Positions 27,140-36,337 of a stretch of DNA of 64,000 nt are shown here, piece by piece. Numbering within the stretch: the first letter of the stretch is position 1; the number at the start of each line of letters is the position of its first letter. Origin of the DNA: Chryseobacterium antibioticum (GTDB taxonomy: Bacteria > Bacteroidota > Bacteroidia > Flavobacteriales > Weeksellaceae); assembly GCF_012927325.1 (NCBI RefSeq), contig NZ_JABBGI010000008.1, forward strand, positions 1 through 64,000. Direction: 5' to 3'. Made by a program: the position numbers and the translations under genes. The notes beneath the pieces were generated by a model, which searched no databases, was not told the DNA's origin, and worked only from the letters and a program-made list of their open reading frames with translations.

Positions 27140-28969
27140 ATGAGATTGTATCCGCTGCTAGCTGTGATTGTGTTGATAGGTTTTGCTGTCATGTCTTTTA
27201 ACCCTGTTGATAAGGGTAGAGAAAATGAAAATACCTTTGTCAATAAAGGTCTGTCCGATTTTAAAAACAGGCTTGATCAGCTGAAATCAGACGTATATAA
27301 ATTTTCTGACGACCAGATCTCTCTTGAGGAACTCAGAAATTCTTTAAGCAGTACCAGGAATTCATTTAAAGAAATAGAATTTTATATTGCTTATCATTAT
27401 CCGGAATTTACAAAAACACACCTCAATGCTGCTCCGTTGTTTCATATAGAAGCAGCAGGTACTTCGGCCTACACCTTGCCACCGGAAGGGCTTCAGGTTT
27501 TAGATGAACTGATATTTTCCGATGAAGCGCGAGACGAGAAGGATAAAATAAAAACCATTACTGATTTTTTGTACAATTCCTATTCAAGCTTTTATCTGAG
27601 TGCTATGAAGAATGGTTTAAGCCGTGGAAATAACAAAACCTTACCTTTAAGGATAGAGTTAATAAGGATTTATACGCTGGGAGTTACAGGTTTCGATACA
27701 CCAGGTTCCCTGAATATTTCTGAGGAGGCCAGTCACGCGTTTACAGGCATTAAAAAATACCTCAACGACGATGCCTATTTTAAAAATTATAATGTTCAAA
27801 AAGCGAATCAGATTCTTGCTGAAGGGATCAGTTATCTTTCAGCCAACAAAGATTTTGAAACTTTTGACAGAATTGAATTTTATAAAAAATATATTCAGCC
27901 TCTGTATGAAGAATTGGGGAAATGGGATGGAAGAGAAGATGATCTTAAAGAATTTTCCGGCTGGAATGTAAAGAGTAAAAATCTATTCAGCAGTGATTTT
28001 CTGGATCCTTATTTCTATACGCTGCTGCAGTCTTCTGAAGATAATTCAGATCTAAGAAGTCTAGGGAAATCTATTTTCTATGACCAGAACTTAAGCCAAA
28101 ACGGTAAAATGAGTTGTGCAGCCTGCCACCTTCAGGAAAATGCTTTTACGGATCTTAAAGCAAAATCACAGAGCAATGTAGAAGGAAAAACAGTCTTACG
28201 AAATTCACCCTCTCTTTATAATGCTGTTTTTGCGAAAAGATTTTTCTATGATCTTCGTGCTTTTTATCTGGAACAGCAGGCTGAACACGTGATTTACAAT
28301 GATGACGAGTTTAATACCAGTTATGAAGACATTATCAAAAAATTAAAAACAAAACCTGAGTATAAAAAAGCGTTCCGTGCTGCTTTTAAAAATGGTGAAA
28401 TTAGCAAAGAGAATTTTTCTAAAGCTCTTAGTTCTTACACTGCTTCCTTGTATTCTTTTGACAGCGATTTTGACCGTTTTATGAGAAATGAAAAAGACGT
28501 TTCTGATGATGTTAAAAAAGGCTACAATCTGTTTATGGGAAAAGCCAATTGTGCCACATGCCATTTTGCTCCGCATTTTTCAGGTCTGGTACCACCGTTC
28601 TTTAATGAGAATGAATCTGAAGTTTTAGGGATCACGAAAAAACCTTTCAACCAGCTTCCTGTAGAGTTGGATGCCGATCTGGGAAGAGGAAACAGTCCTG
28701 TGAAAAAAGAAAAATCATGGATTTATGATTACTCTTTCAAAACTGTTACGGTAAGAAATATCGCCCTTACCAAACCTTATTTCCATAACGGTGCTTTCAA
28801 TACACTAGAAGAGGTAATGGATTTTTACAACCAAGGCGGCGGAGAAGGACTCGGGCTAAAAATGAAAAATCAAACATTGCCACCGGATAAACTGGAACTT
28901 ACAGAAACCGAGATCAAACAGGTCATCGCTTTCCTGAATTCACTGACGGATATTAGTAAGGCAAGGTGA
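27140..28969 (+). CDS. Di-haem cytochrome c peroxidase with helical N-terminal extension
   Basis: A 609-residue exported protein. The C-terminal half (about 300-605) is a MauG/CcpA-type di-haem peroxidase with CAACH and CATCH haem-c motifs and the family block TVRNIALTKPYFHNGAF. The N-terminal 280 residues are mostly helical and contain imelysin/EfeO-like features (EIEFYIAYHYPEF, PPEGLQVLDELIF). Simple peroxidases have about 330-350 residues, so this is a fused form. It likely reduces H2O2 with electrons from cytochrome c in the periplasm; the N-terminal domain might bind metal. The PhoX-like gene follows after a 351-base gap. Confidence 0.85.
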   Translation: MRLYPLLAVIVLIGFAVMSFNPVDKGRENENTFVNKGLSDFKNRLDQLKSDVYKFSDDQISLEELRNSLSSTRNSFKEIEFYIAYHYPEFTKTHLNAAPLFHIEAAGTSAYTLPPEGLQVLDELIFSDEARDEKDKIKTITDFLYNSYSSFYLSAMKNGLSRGNNKTLPLRIELIRIYTLGVTGFDTPGSLNISEEASHAFTGIKKYLNDDAYFKNYNVQKANQILAEGISYLSANKDFETFDRIEFYKKYIQPLYEELGKWDGREDDLKEFSGWNVKSKNLFSSDFLDPYFYTLLQSSEDNSDLRSLGKSIFYDQNLSQNGKMSCAACHLQENAFTDLKAKSQSNVEGKTVLRNSPSLYNAVFAKRFFYDLRAFYLEQQAEHVIYNDDEFNTSYEDIIKKLKTKPEYKKAFRAAFKNGEISKENFSKALSSYTASLYSFDSDFDRFMRNEKDVSDDVKKGYNLFMGKANCATCHFAPHFSGLVPPFFNENESEVLGITKKPFNQLPVELDADLGRGNSPVKKEKSWIYDYSFKTVTVRNIALTKPYFHNGAFNTLEEVMDFYNQGGGEGLGLKMKNQTLPPDKLELTETEIKQVIAFLNSLTDISKAR

Positions 28970-28970
28970 T

Positions 28971-29180
28971 GTTTGAGAGTCGGAGTGTTTTAAGGTTTGA
29001 GAGTTTTTAGAACATGGTTTTAAGAGGTGTACAAGTTGTAAAACTCAGTAATTCCAAATTATAAAGACTCGATAGCAATATTGGTTCTAATCAGTTTTTC
29101 AAGATGTATCTTCTCAATGCAAAAATAATTACAGCCTAATAAATCTTTATATTACACTAAAACACTCCAACTCAAAAGAC
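28971..29180. repeat. Octad palindromic element after the peroxidase gene
   Basis: Left arm from 28971 in 8-base steps (GTTTGAGA, GTCGGAGT, GTTTTAAG, GTTTGAGA), right arm 29154-29180 (ACACTAAA, ACACTCCA, ACTCAAAA). The arms are imperfectly complementary (about 17 of 21 positions). The left arm begins right at the TGA stop codon of the peroxidase gene. Confidence 0.65.
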
Positions 29181-29272
29181 AACATTATTTAACAATTATT
29201 TAATTCTCTTAACATTGAGTTCCGAATTAATTAATATTCCCTGATCTTTATTTAAAGTCCTATTAACAGAGG

Positions 29273-29284
29273 TTTGGCGCCAAA
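29273..29284. promoter_or_regulatory. 12-bp palindrome, candidate operator of the PhoX-like gene
   Basis: TTTGGCGCCAAA, a perfect palindrome just upstream of the TAGTTTTG box. It could be a repressor or activator site. Position-based inference only. Confidence 0.35.
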
Positions 29285-29288
29285 AAAA

Positions 29289-29296
29289 TAGTTTTG
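29289..29296 (+). promoter_or_regulatory. -7 promoter box of the PhoX-like gene
   Basis: TAGTTTTG, 25 bases before the start codon, directly after the palindrome at 29273-29284. Confidence 0.5.
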
Positions 29297-29320
29297 CAAG
29301 GTCTAATAAATCAATAAAAA

Positions 29321-31474
29321 ATGAAGAAAAAATTACTTACAATTGCGGCGTTGGCAATGGTCGCTGGTTTTAGTGTACAGGCCCAGACCTTTTTGTTCAA
29401 CAAAAACTCGTCATGGAGCTACAAAGACAACAACCAGGCCCTGGCAGATCCGTGGAAAGGCCAAGCATTTGATATTTCAACATGGGCAACAGGAAACGGA
29501 CCTTTAGGATATGGGGATCCCGTGACCACTACCATCAGTTCAGGTCTTACAGCAGCTTATTTTGCTAAAGATTTCACTGTAGACTTGTCAACCCTTTCAG
29601 ACAATATGGAATTGGGCGTAATGAGAGATGACGGAATAGTTGTTTATCTTAACGGAGTTGAGGTGGTGAGAGATAATATGCCAACAGGGGCTATTGCTTT
29701 CAATACACCTTCCAATACAACAATTGACGGGGCTGCAGAAAGCGTTTATAATATCTTTTCTATTCCGAAGGCTCAATTTGTAAACGGAACTAACAGGATT
29801 TCTGTAGAACTTCACAACAGAACCGGAACCAGTTCAGATCTAAGAATTGATGCTTATTTAAAAACAACAACTACGGTTACGCCACCTCCTGCATGTACAG
29901 GAACGCACATCAGTTGTTTTACTTCTATTGTTCCTACTGCACAAACCAATAAACTGATTATTCCGGGAGAACATAAATACCAGCTTATCTTAAAAGAAGG
30001 TGAAAGCTACACCGAAGGAGGCGGAATGGTAGGAGGTCAGAATGACTTTACCGCCTATGTTGCTAAGACAGGAAGCAGCACAAACGGCTATCTTTCTGTA
30101 AACCACGAAACAAATCCTGGAGGGGTTACGATGGCTGAGGTTAACTACAATTCTTCTACAAAGCTTTGGCAGCTAACAAGATCAAGAGCGGTAAGCTTCT
30201 CAGATCCAAGTCTGGTTCAGACGATCAGAAACTGTTCAGGTGGAGTTACGCCTTGGGGAACTGTTGTTACAGCAGAAGAATCTGTTACTTCCAATGACGT
30301 AAACAGTGATGGCTATAAAGATTACGGATGGCTAGTGGAAATTGATCCTGCTACGGCTCAGGTTGTTTCCAAAAATACAGATGGATCCAAAGGAAAACTA
30401 TGGCAGATGGGTATTATGAACCATGAAAATGTGGTGGTTAATAATGCAGGAACTACGGCTTATTATGGAGAAGACGGTGGAACTCATATGGTATACAAAT
30501 ATATCATGGATACGCCGAATAATCTTGCTTCAGGAAATCTTTATGTACTAAAACTTGACCAGGGATTAAGTGCTTCAGGAGATCCGGTAGGAACTACAGC
30601 CACATGGATTCAGGTTCCGAATAAAGTAAAAGCAGACCAGAACAATACAACAGCTCTTGCTCAGTCATTAGGAGGAACAAGATTTAATGGAGTAGAGGAT
30701 GTAGATATCAGTCCACTAGATGGAAAGATCTATTTTACAGCAAAAGGATTGGATAAAATATACCGTCTTCAGGATAACGGAACAACTGCTTCTCAGGTAG
30801 AAACTTTTGCAGGAGGTGCTTCCACATCGTATTCATTCAATACACCACAGGGAATGAAAACTGAAGCGTGGGGTGATGGGAACGACAATCTTACGTTTGA
30901 TGAGCTTGGAAATCTTTGGGTTCTTCAGGATGGTGGAAAAAATTATATCTGGGTAATCGCTCCGGATCATACGCAGGCTAGTCCTAAAGTGAGACTTTTT
31001 GCTTCTATGCCGGCAGGATCAGAGCCTACAGGATTAACATTTACACCTGATCATAAATTCGGTTTCTTCTCTATTCAGCATCCGGATTCTACGATTTCTA
31101 CGGATATCGATGCTACAGGAAATACGATCGATTACAGAGGGAAATCAGCTACGATTGTTATTGCTTTAAAACAAAACTTAGGAACAGCTGGTGCATTGGG
31201 TACCGTTGAAAGTCACAATGCTGAAAATACGGTTGAGGTTGCTCCGAATCCTACTTCAGGAATGGTTAAGATCAACTCTCCAAAGGGATTGAAAGATATT
31301 TCAGTTACCGCATACAATATGGATGGGAAGATCGTGTATACGAAGAAATTCAGTGGGGTAAACAGGTCATTGGATCTTGATTTTACCCATCAGTTGGAAA
31401 CATCCCGTATCCTGGTTCTGAATATCGAAGCAGAAGGTGGTTTCCAGAAGACTGTGAAATTATTAAAAAAGTAA
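29321..31474 (+). CDS. PhoX-like secreted phosphatase with T9SS sorting tail
   Basis: A 717-residue secreted protein. Signal peptide to VQAQ; an N-terminal beta-sandwich (about 22-185) of the kind used for ligand binding; a DUF839/PhoX beta-propeller domain (about 195-625) with the family signature RNCSGGVTPWGTVVTAEE; and a C-terminal T9SS type A-like tail (VAPNPTSGMVKI to VKLLKK). PhoX enzymes are calcium/iron phosphatases that release phosphate from esters. The tail suggests export by the type IX system and display on the cell surface. Enzymatic identity is inferred from family; the extra N-terminal domain is unusual for classical PhoX. Confidence 0.8.
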   Translation: MKKKLLTIAALAMVAGFSVQAQTFLFNKNSSWSYKDNNQALADPWKGQAFDISTWATGNGPLGYGDPVTTTISSGLTAAYFAKDFTVDLSTLSDNMELGVMRDDGIVVYLNGVEVVRDNMPTGAIAFNTPSNTTIDGAAESVYNIFSIPKAQFVNGTNRISVELHNRTGTSSDLRIDAYLKTTTTVTPPPACTGTHISCFTSIVPTAQTNKLIIPGEHKYQLILKEGESYTEGGGMVGGQNDFTAYVAKTGSSTNGYLSVNHETNPGGVTMAEVNYNSSTKLWQLTRSRAVSFSDPSLVQTIRNCSGGVTPWGTVVTAEESVTSNDVNSDGYKDYGWLVEIDPATAQVVSKNTDGSKGKLWQMGIMNHENVVVNNAGTTAYYGEDGGTHMVYKYIMDTPNNLASGNLYVLKLDQGLSASGDPVGTTATWIQVPNKVKADQNNTTALAQSLGGTRFNGVEDVDISPLDGKIYFTAKGLDKIYRLQDNGTTASQVETFAGGASTSYSFNTPQGMKTEAWGDGNDNLTFDELGNLWVLQDGGKNYIWVIAPDHTQASPKVRLFASMPAGSEPTGLTFTPDHKFGFFSIQHPDSTISTDIDATGNTIDYRGKSATIVIALKQNLGTAGALGTVESHNAENTVEVAPNPTSGMVKINSPKGLKDISVTAYNMDGKIVYTKKFSGVNRSLDLDFTHQLETSRILVLNIEAEGGFQKTVKLLKK

Positions 31475-31487
31475 ATTATTAATACCC

Positions 31488-31520
31488 ATTTCGGGCGGCG
31501 GCAAAGCCGCCGCCCGAAAT
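31488..31520 (+). terminator. Terminator of the PhoX-like gene
   Basis: Perfect 15-bp stem with loop AAA (31488-31502 / 31506-31520), 14 bases past the stop codon, very GC-rich. The next gene starts only 9 bases later. Confidence 0.85.
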
Positions 31521-31528
31521 TTATCTCT

Positions 31529-32428
31529 ATGAAAAAAATTGTTCTCTTGATTGCTGTTTTGTCTCTCTGCCTTGCGAAGGCACAGATCGATCCTGTAAAA
31601 TATCCTACGTTTACCAACATAGATGAGGCTCTGAACAGTAAAAAGACAGTTTACAGCATGAGTTTCAGGGAAAAGGGGCTTTTTAACCTTCCTCCACAGA
31701 TCTCGAAACTGAATGCTTTATTTTTCCTGAATATAATGGGAAATAAGCTTGAAAAAATGGATCAGGAGATCTTTGCTTTAACTGAACTGGAGATCTTAAA
31801 TGTGAATGAAAACAGCATCAAATATATTCCTGATGAAATAGGAAATTTGAAAAAGCTGAATACATTTTCCATGAATCTTAACGGTCTTACAAGTATCAAT
31901 TCTAATGTAGCAAAACTTCAACATTTAAAAGCTGTTCATTTTGATGCCAATAATCTGAATGTTTTTCCCGAAGCACTGATGGGAATTCCTGCTTTGGAAG
32001 AAATTAATCTTCAGGGAAACCAGATCAGCATCATTGCGGACCGTTTACATAGAATCAAAAATTTAAAATTTCTAAACTTATCTGAAAACCAGATTAATGA
32101 CCTTGGAAACCTTTCTTTTCCTAAAAATTTAAAATATCTGGAACTTCAGCAGAATGCTATTGTAAAGCTTCCGGAAAACCTGTTCAAAGCTAAAAATCTT
32201 GAATTTTTGAACGCTAGCGACAATCATATCACAAAAATATCCCCTGGAATCAAAGGGTTGAAGAATATAGTCAGTATGAATCTGGCCAATAATAATTTAA
32301 AAGACATTCCTGAAGAAATAGGGCAGCTGAAAAACCTGAAAACCCTTATTCTTACAGGAAATCCAATAGAAAAAACTAAGATTGAACGATTAAAAAGCCT
32401 GATGCCGGAAACACAGATCTATTTCTAG
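31529..32428 (+). CDS. Exported leucine-rich-repeat protein
   Basis: A 299-residue protein with a signal peptide (to CLAKAQ) and about nine leucine-rich repeats of 22-23 residues with the LxxLxxLxLxxNxIxxIP pattern (for example LEEINLQGNQISIIADRL). LRR proteins act as binding scaffolds; the partner is unknown. It converges on the SUI1 gene with only 2 bases between the stop codons. Confidence 0.85.
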   Translation: MKKIVLLIAVLSLCLAKAQIDPVKYPTFTNIDEALNSKKTVYSMSFREKGLFNLPPQISKLNALFFLNIMGNKLEKMDQEIFALTELEILNVNENSIKYIPDEIGNLKKLNTFSMNLNGLTSINSNVAKLQHLKAVHFDANNLNVFPEALMGIPALEEINLQGNQISIIADRLHRIKNLKFLNLSENQINDLGNLSFPKNLKYLELQQNAIVKLPENLFKAKNLEFLNASDNHITKISPGIKGLKNIVSMNLANNNLKDIPEEIGQLKNLKTLILTGNPIEKTKIERLKSLMPETQIYF

Positions 32429-32430
32429 GT

Positions 32431-32754
32431 CTATCCGCCGACTCTTTTGGTTTTATATCCCATTTCTTTAAGGATATTCATTATTTTATCACGATTATCG
32501 CCCTGAATAATGATCGTTCCGTCTTTCTCTGAACCGCCTATTCCTAAGGTGGTTTTTATTTTTTTTGAGATTTTCTTCAAATCATCCTCATTTCCTTCCC
32601 AGCCTTCAACAATCGTTACAGGCTTACCGTTTCTGCCTTTCTTTTCAAATTTGCACACCAGAGGTTCCTGCTGCTTAAATTCTTCTTTAGGTATTTCAAA
32701 ATCCTTTTCCTCATGTTCAGGAAAAAGGTTCTTTAACTGATCTCGTAAATCCAT
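32431..32754 (-). CDS. SUI1/YciH-family translation factor
   Basis: A 107-residue protein with the eIF1/SUI1 fold in the C-terminal 80 residues (GRNGKPVTIVEGWEGN, KKIKTTLGIGGSEKDGTIIIQGD). Bacterial YciH proteins influence translation initiation fidelity. Normal length for the family. Monocistronic. Confidence 0.88.
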   Translation of the reverse strand: MDLRDQLKNLFPEHEEKDFEIPKEEFKQQEPLVCKFEKKGRNGKPVTIVEGWEGNEDDLKKISKKIKTTLGIGGSEKDGTIIIQGDNRDKIMNILKEMGYKTKRVGG

Positions 32755-33131
32755 AAAGCAAAATTAAATAATAATTTATAAAAGTGTGTCAGATCAACAG
32801 ATTATTTAAGGTGAAAATACAGGTAAATATAAGAAAGCAGGGGGTAATAATTCGCGTACACAGGAAAGATAGCTGGTGACTGAAGCCTTTGAAGTCACGA
32901 TTAGTGTAGACTTCGAGGACATCGGCTAACGATAGGGCAAGGACATAAATAATAGGATAGCTAAAAAAACAATTTGAACAATAATCTGTGCCATCAGCGA
33001 AATCTGCGCGAGAACAAAAAAGCAAAGCATTCAAACGTACTGTTTTTACCCGAATGTTTTTAAAATAAACCTTTCAAATTCTTCCATTCATCGGAAATTA
33101 GGTAGATTTGTGTAACAAAAAGTTATACGAA
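32755..33131. other. Gap of 377 bases with a short period-9 array
   Basis: Contains a degenerate nonamer array at 32983-33009 (AATCTGTGC, CATCAGCGA, AATCTGCGC) and the gpmI promoter box at 33103-33110. An 81-codon frame on the minus strand spans the array, but it is Cys/Phe-rich without family signs and I reject it as a gene. Confidence 0.45.
33103..33110 (+). promoter_or_regulatory. -7 promoter box of gpmI
   Basis: TAGATTTG, 22 bases before the preferred start at 33132. It lies across the earlier in-frame ATG at 33108, which supports the later start. Confidence 0.55.
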
Positions 33132-34673
33132 ATGTCAAAAAAAGCAATATTAGCAATCCTTGACGGATGGGGACTGGGGACAAATCCAGAGGTGTCTGCC
33201 TTAGACAAAGCCAACACTCCATTTATAGACAGTTGTTATCAAAAATTTCCACATACAACACTTGAAGCCAGTGGTCTGGCTGTAGGACTTCCCTTAGGAC
33301 AGATGGGAAATTCTGAAGTAGGACACATGAATTTAGGAGCGGGAAGAGTGGTATATCAGAATCTTGTGAAACTGAATATGGCCGTTGAGAATGGTACATT
33401 GGGGCAACAACAGATTATTCAGGATGCCTTCGATTATGCTAAAAGAGAAAATAAAAAACTGCACTTTATCGGATTGGTTTCCAACGGAGGTGTACATTCA
33501 CATATCAATCATTTAAAAGGTTTATTAACTGCCGCTCAGGAGTTCGGATTGCATGAAAATGTTTTTGTTCACACATTTACAGACGGAAGGGACTGTGATC
33601 CGCATTCAGGACTTGGATTTATAGAAGAACTTCAGGATCATATGGCAACTACAGTAGGTAAACTGGCAACCGTGATCGGAAGATACTACGCAATGGACCG
33701 TGATAAAAGATGGGAGCGTGTAAAACTGGCATACGATGCTATGGTAGATGGAGTAGGACTGGAGACGACAGATGCTTTGGCTGCTATTAAATCTTCTTAT
33801 GACAACAACGTAACCGATGAGTTCCTAAAACCTATTATTTTGGTGAATACAACCGAAACTGGGAATGTAGTTCCGGTAGCCAAAATTATAGATGGTGATG
33901 TGGTCATCTGTTTCAATTTCCGTACAGACAGAGGGCGTGAGATTACAGAAGTTCTTACCCAGAAAGATTTCCCTGATTTCTTTATGCGTAAACTCAATCT
34001 TTATTATGTCACTTTAACCAATTATGATAAAACCTATCAGAATGTACAGGTTGTATTTGATGAAGAAGTACTGAAGGATACCATGGGAGAAATCCTTGAG
34101 CGAAACGGTAAAACCCAGATAAGAATTGCTGAAACGGAAAAATACCCTCACGTGACCTTCTTCTTTTCCGGAGGTAGGGAGGAAGAGTTCACTGGTGAAA
34201 GAAGACTTCTGTGCCCAAGTCCGAAAGATGTTCCAACGTATGATCTTAAGCCGGAAATGTCTGCTTATGACATCACTAATATCATCGTACCGGAGCTTGA
34301 AAACGGAACTGCTGATTTTGTCTGTCTGAATTTTGCCAATACAGATATGGTAGGTCATACCGGAGTTTTTGAAGCCGCTGTAAAAGCCGCTGAAACAGTA
34401 GATAAATGTATTGAAAGAGTAGCCACTGCAGCGTACGAACACGGATATACCGTATTTATTCTCGCAGATCACGGAAACTCAGATGTAATGATTAATCCGG
34501 ACGGAACACCAAATACGCAGCATTCCACGAATCTTGTCCCATTTATTGTCATGGATAAAGATCATACCTGGAATCTGAAACCCGGAAAACTGGGTGATGT
34601 AGCTCCAACAATCCTAAAGGTAATGGGAGTGGGAATTCTGGAAATAATGACAGGAGATATTTTAGTTAGCTAA
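33132..34673 (+). CDS. gpmI: 2,3-bisphosphoglycerate-independent phosphoglycerate mutase
   Basis: A 513-residue metal-dependent glycolytic enzyme interconverting 3- and 2-phosphoglycerate. Start at MSKKAILAILDGWG, since the metal-binding ILDGWG motif then sits near the N-terminus; an in-frame ATG 24 bases upstream lies inside the promoter box. The catalytic Ser is in GNSEVGHMNLGAGR, and the metal-site motifs FANTDMVGHTG and LADHGN are intact. A hairpin follows the gene. Confidence 0.95.
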   Translation: MSKKAILAILDGWGLGTNPEVSALDKANTPFIDSCYQKFPHTTLEASGLAVGLPLGQMGNSEVGHMNLGAGRVVYQNLVKLNMAVENGTLGQQQIIQDAFDYAKRENKKLHFIGLVSNGGVHSHINHLKGLLTAAQEFGLHENVFVHTFTDGRDCDPHSGLGFIEELQDHMATTVGKLATVIGRYYAMDRDKRWERVKLAYDAMVDGVGLETTDALAAIKSSYDNNVTDEFLKPIILVNTTETGNVVPVAKIIDGDVVICFNFRTDRGREITEVLTQKDFPDFFMRKLNLYYVTLTNYDKTYQNVQVVFDEEVLKDTMGEILERNGKTQIRIAETEKYPHVTFFFSGGREEEFTGERRLLCPSPKDVPTYDLKPEMSAYDITNIIVPELENGTADFVCLNFANTDMVGHTGVFEAAVKAAETVDKCIERVATAAYEHGYTVFILADHGNSDVMINPDGTPNTQHSTNLVPFIVMDKDHTWNLKPGKLGDVAPTILKVMGVGILEIMTGDILVS

Positions 34674-34692
34674 AATTCAATAATAATGTCTG

Positions 34693-34727
34693 AAAAATGT
34701 CGTTATACTATAGATGGCGGCATTTTT
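34693..34727 (+). terminator. Terminator of gpmI
   Basis: 10-bp stem with one G-T pair (34693-34702 / 34718-34727) ending in TTTTT, 19 bases past the stop. Confidence 0.65.
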
Positions 34728-34793
34728 GCATGATTTATATCAGTCATCGTATGGGTTGCATATGTTATTATGCGACAAATAATAAATAATTCA

Positions 34794-34801
34794 TATCTTT
34801 G
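34794..34801 (+). promoter_or_regulatory. -7 promoter box of the acyl-ACP desaturase gene
   Basis: TATCTTTG, 23 bases before the start codon. Confidence 0.55.
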
Positions 34802-34824
34802 TAAATTAAAATCCATATAATAAA

Positions 34825-35805
34825 ATGTATCAAACGCTTGTCAGAAAAGAAGTAATGGGAATTTTGGAAAAGGAGGTAGGTTCTTTTCTGGATAAATTTT
34901 TAACACCAATTGAAAAAATTTGGCAGCCCTCTGATTATCTTCCGGATCCATCAAGCTCTGATTTTAAATATGATCTTGAAGAAATTCAGACTTTCGCACG
35001 TGAAATGCCTTACGACCTTTTTGTAACGCTGATCGGAGACTGTATCACAGAAGAAGCACTGCCTTCGTATGAGTCGTGGTTGATGGGAGTAGACGGAATT
35101 GATCAGGAGAAGAAAGAAATCGGCTGGGCCAACTGGATAAGAGCATGGACTGGTGAAGAAAACAGACATGGAGATCTTTTGAGCAAATATCTTTATTTGT
35201 GTGGAAGAGTGAACATGAGAGAATTGGAAGTTACCACTCAATATTTAATTAATGACGGTTTCGATTTGGGAACAAGTATGGATCCTTACAGAAACTTCGT
35301 ATATACAAGTTTTCAGGAAACGGCAACTAATATCTCTCACAGAAGAGTAGGGACATTAGCCAAACAGTGCGGAAACGGAAAGCTGGCTAAAATGTGTGGT
35401 GTTATTGCGGCAGATGAGGCCAGACACGCTAAAGCTTACAAACATTTCGTGGCTAGAATTTTAGAAATAGATCCTTCGGAAATGATCCTGGCATTTGAAG
35501 ATATGATGCGTAAAAAGATCGTAATGCCGGCTCACATGATGAGACAGTCCGGTCAAAAAGCAGGTGAACTTTGGGGACATTTCTCAGACGCAGCACAGAG
35601 ATGTATGGTCTATACAGGAAATGATTACATCAATATTTTATCAGACCTGTTGGATGAATGGAAGATTGAACATGTAAAAGGACTTACTGAAAAAGCTGAA
35701 AAAGCTCAGGAATATTTAATGAAACTTCCTTCGAGACTTCAGAAAATTACAGACAGAATTTCTACTCCGGATCTTCAGTTCCAGTTTAAATGGGTGAAAA
35801 GCTAG
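34825..35805 (+). CDS. Acyl-ACP desaturase (soluble di-iron)
   Basis: A 326-residue protein of the plant-type stearoyl-ACP desaturase family. The di-iron ligand motifs EENRHG (about 110-115) and DEARH (about 196-200) are both present, and the helical bundle sequence is complete. It would introduce a double bond into ACP-bound acyl chains, adjusting membrane fluidity. Such soluble desaturases occur in Bacteroidota. Monocistronic, with its own promoter and terminator. Confidence 0.9.
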   Translation: MYQTLVRKEVMGILEKEVGSFLDKFLTPIEKIWQPSDYLPDPSSSDFKYDLEEIQTFAREMPYDLFVTLIGDCITEEALPSYESWLMGVDGIDQEKKEIGWANWIRAWTGEENRHGDLLSKYLYLCGRVNMRELEVTTQYLINDGFDLGTSMDPYRNFVYTSFQETATNISHRRVGTLAKQCGNGKLAKMCGVIAADEARHAKAYKHFVARILEIDPSEMILAFEDMMRKKIVMPAHMMRQSGQKAGELWGHFSDAAQRCMVYTGNDYINILSDLLDEWKIEHVKGLTEKAEKAQEYLMKLPSRLQKITDRISTPDLQFQFKWVKS

Positions 35806-35835
35806 TTCCGGATTATCATTAAATTATAAAAACTT

Positions 35836-35865
35836 AAGAGTGCCAGCGTTTTCGGCACTCTTTTT
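35836..35865 (+). terminator. Terminator of the desaturase gene
   Basis: 9-bp stem (35836-35844 / 35854-35862), loop of 9 bases, then a T run. Confidence 0.8.
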
Positions 35866-35871
35866 ATTTCT

Positions 35872-35879
35872 TATCTTTG
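35872..35879 (+). promoter_or_regulatory. -7 promoter box of the HAD-like gene
   Basis: TATCTTTG, 21 bases before the start codon and right after the terminator of the preceding gene. Confidence 0.55.
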
Positions 35880-35900
35880 CAAAGCTAAAAAAGGTATAAA

Positions 35901-36332
35901 ATGTTAAATAATAAAAAAATTGCTGTGGATTTCGACGGAACTATCGTTGATGATGCCTATCCTGCAATTGGAAAAACGAAAACTTTTGCTTTCGAAACAT
36001 TAAGAAGACTTCAGGCAGAAGGATACAGATTAATCCTCTGGACATACAGACATGGAAAGACTTTAGATGAAGCCGTAGAATTTTGCAAAAGTAACGGCAT
36101 TGAATTTTATGCCATCAATTCCAGCTTTGAAGGAGAAGTTTTCGATTCCGAAAATCAATCCAGAAAACTGGATGCGGACTGGTTCATCGATGACCGAAAT
36201 CTTGGAGGATTTCCGGGATGGGGTGAAATTTACAATATTATCCAGGACAGGATAGAATTCCGCGTAGAAGGAAAAGAAGTTCTGGCCTATTCAAAACTTA
36301 AAAAAGAAAAGAAAAAAGGACTTTTCTGGTAG
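35901..36332 (+). CDS. Small HAD-superfamily hydrolase
   Basis: A 143-residue HAD-like protein with motif I DFDGTIVDD near the N-terminus, a motif II-like ILWTYR and the acidic motif WFIDDRNLGG. There is no cap domain, and it resembles small Bacteroidota HAD phosphatases of unknown substrate. The C-terminus is Lys-rich (KKEKKKGLFW). Its stop codon is followed within 6 bases by a heptad array. Confidence 0.8.
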   Translation: MLNNKKIAVDFDGTIVDDAYPAIGKTKTFAFETLRRLQAEGYRLILWTYRHGKTLDEAVEFCKSNGIEFYAINSSFEGEVFDSENQSRKLDADWFIDDRNLGGFPGWGEIYNIIQDRIEFRVEGKEVLAYSKLKKEKKKGLFW

Positions 36333-36337
36333 AGTGG

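Larger units (their letters stand above)
28970..29320. other. Gap between the peroxidase and PhoX-like genes
   Basis: Holds an octad palindromic element (28971-29180), a 12-bp palindrome (29273-29284) and a promoter box (29289-29296). No gene seen. Confidence 0.6.

Noticed and set aside
32789..33034. An 81-codon minus-strand frame in the SUI1-gpmI gap
   Set aside because: Cys/Phe-rich translation with no family signs; it spans a nonamer repeat and gpmI control DNA, so chance is more likely.
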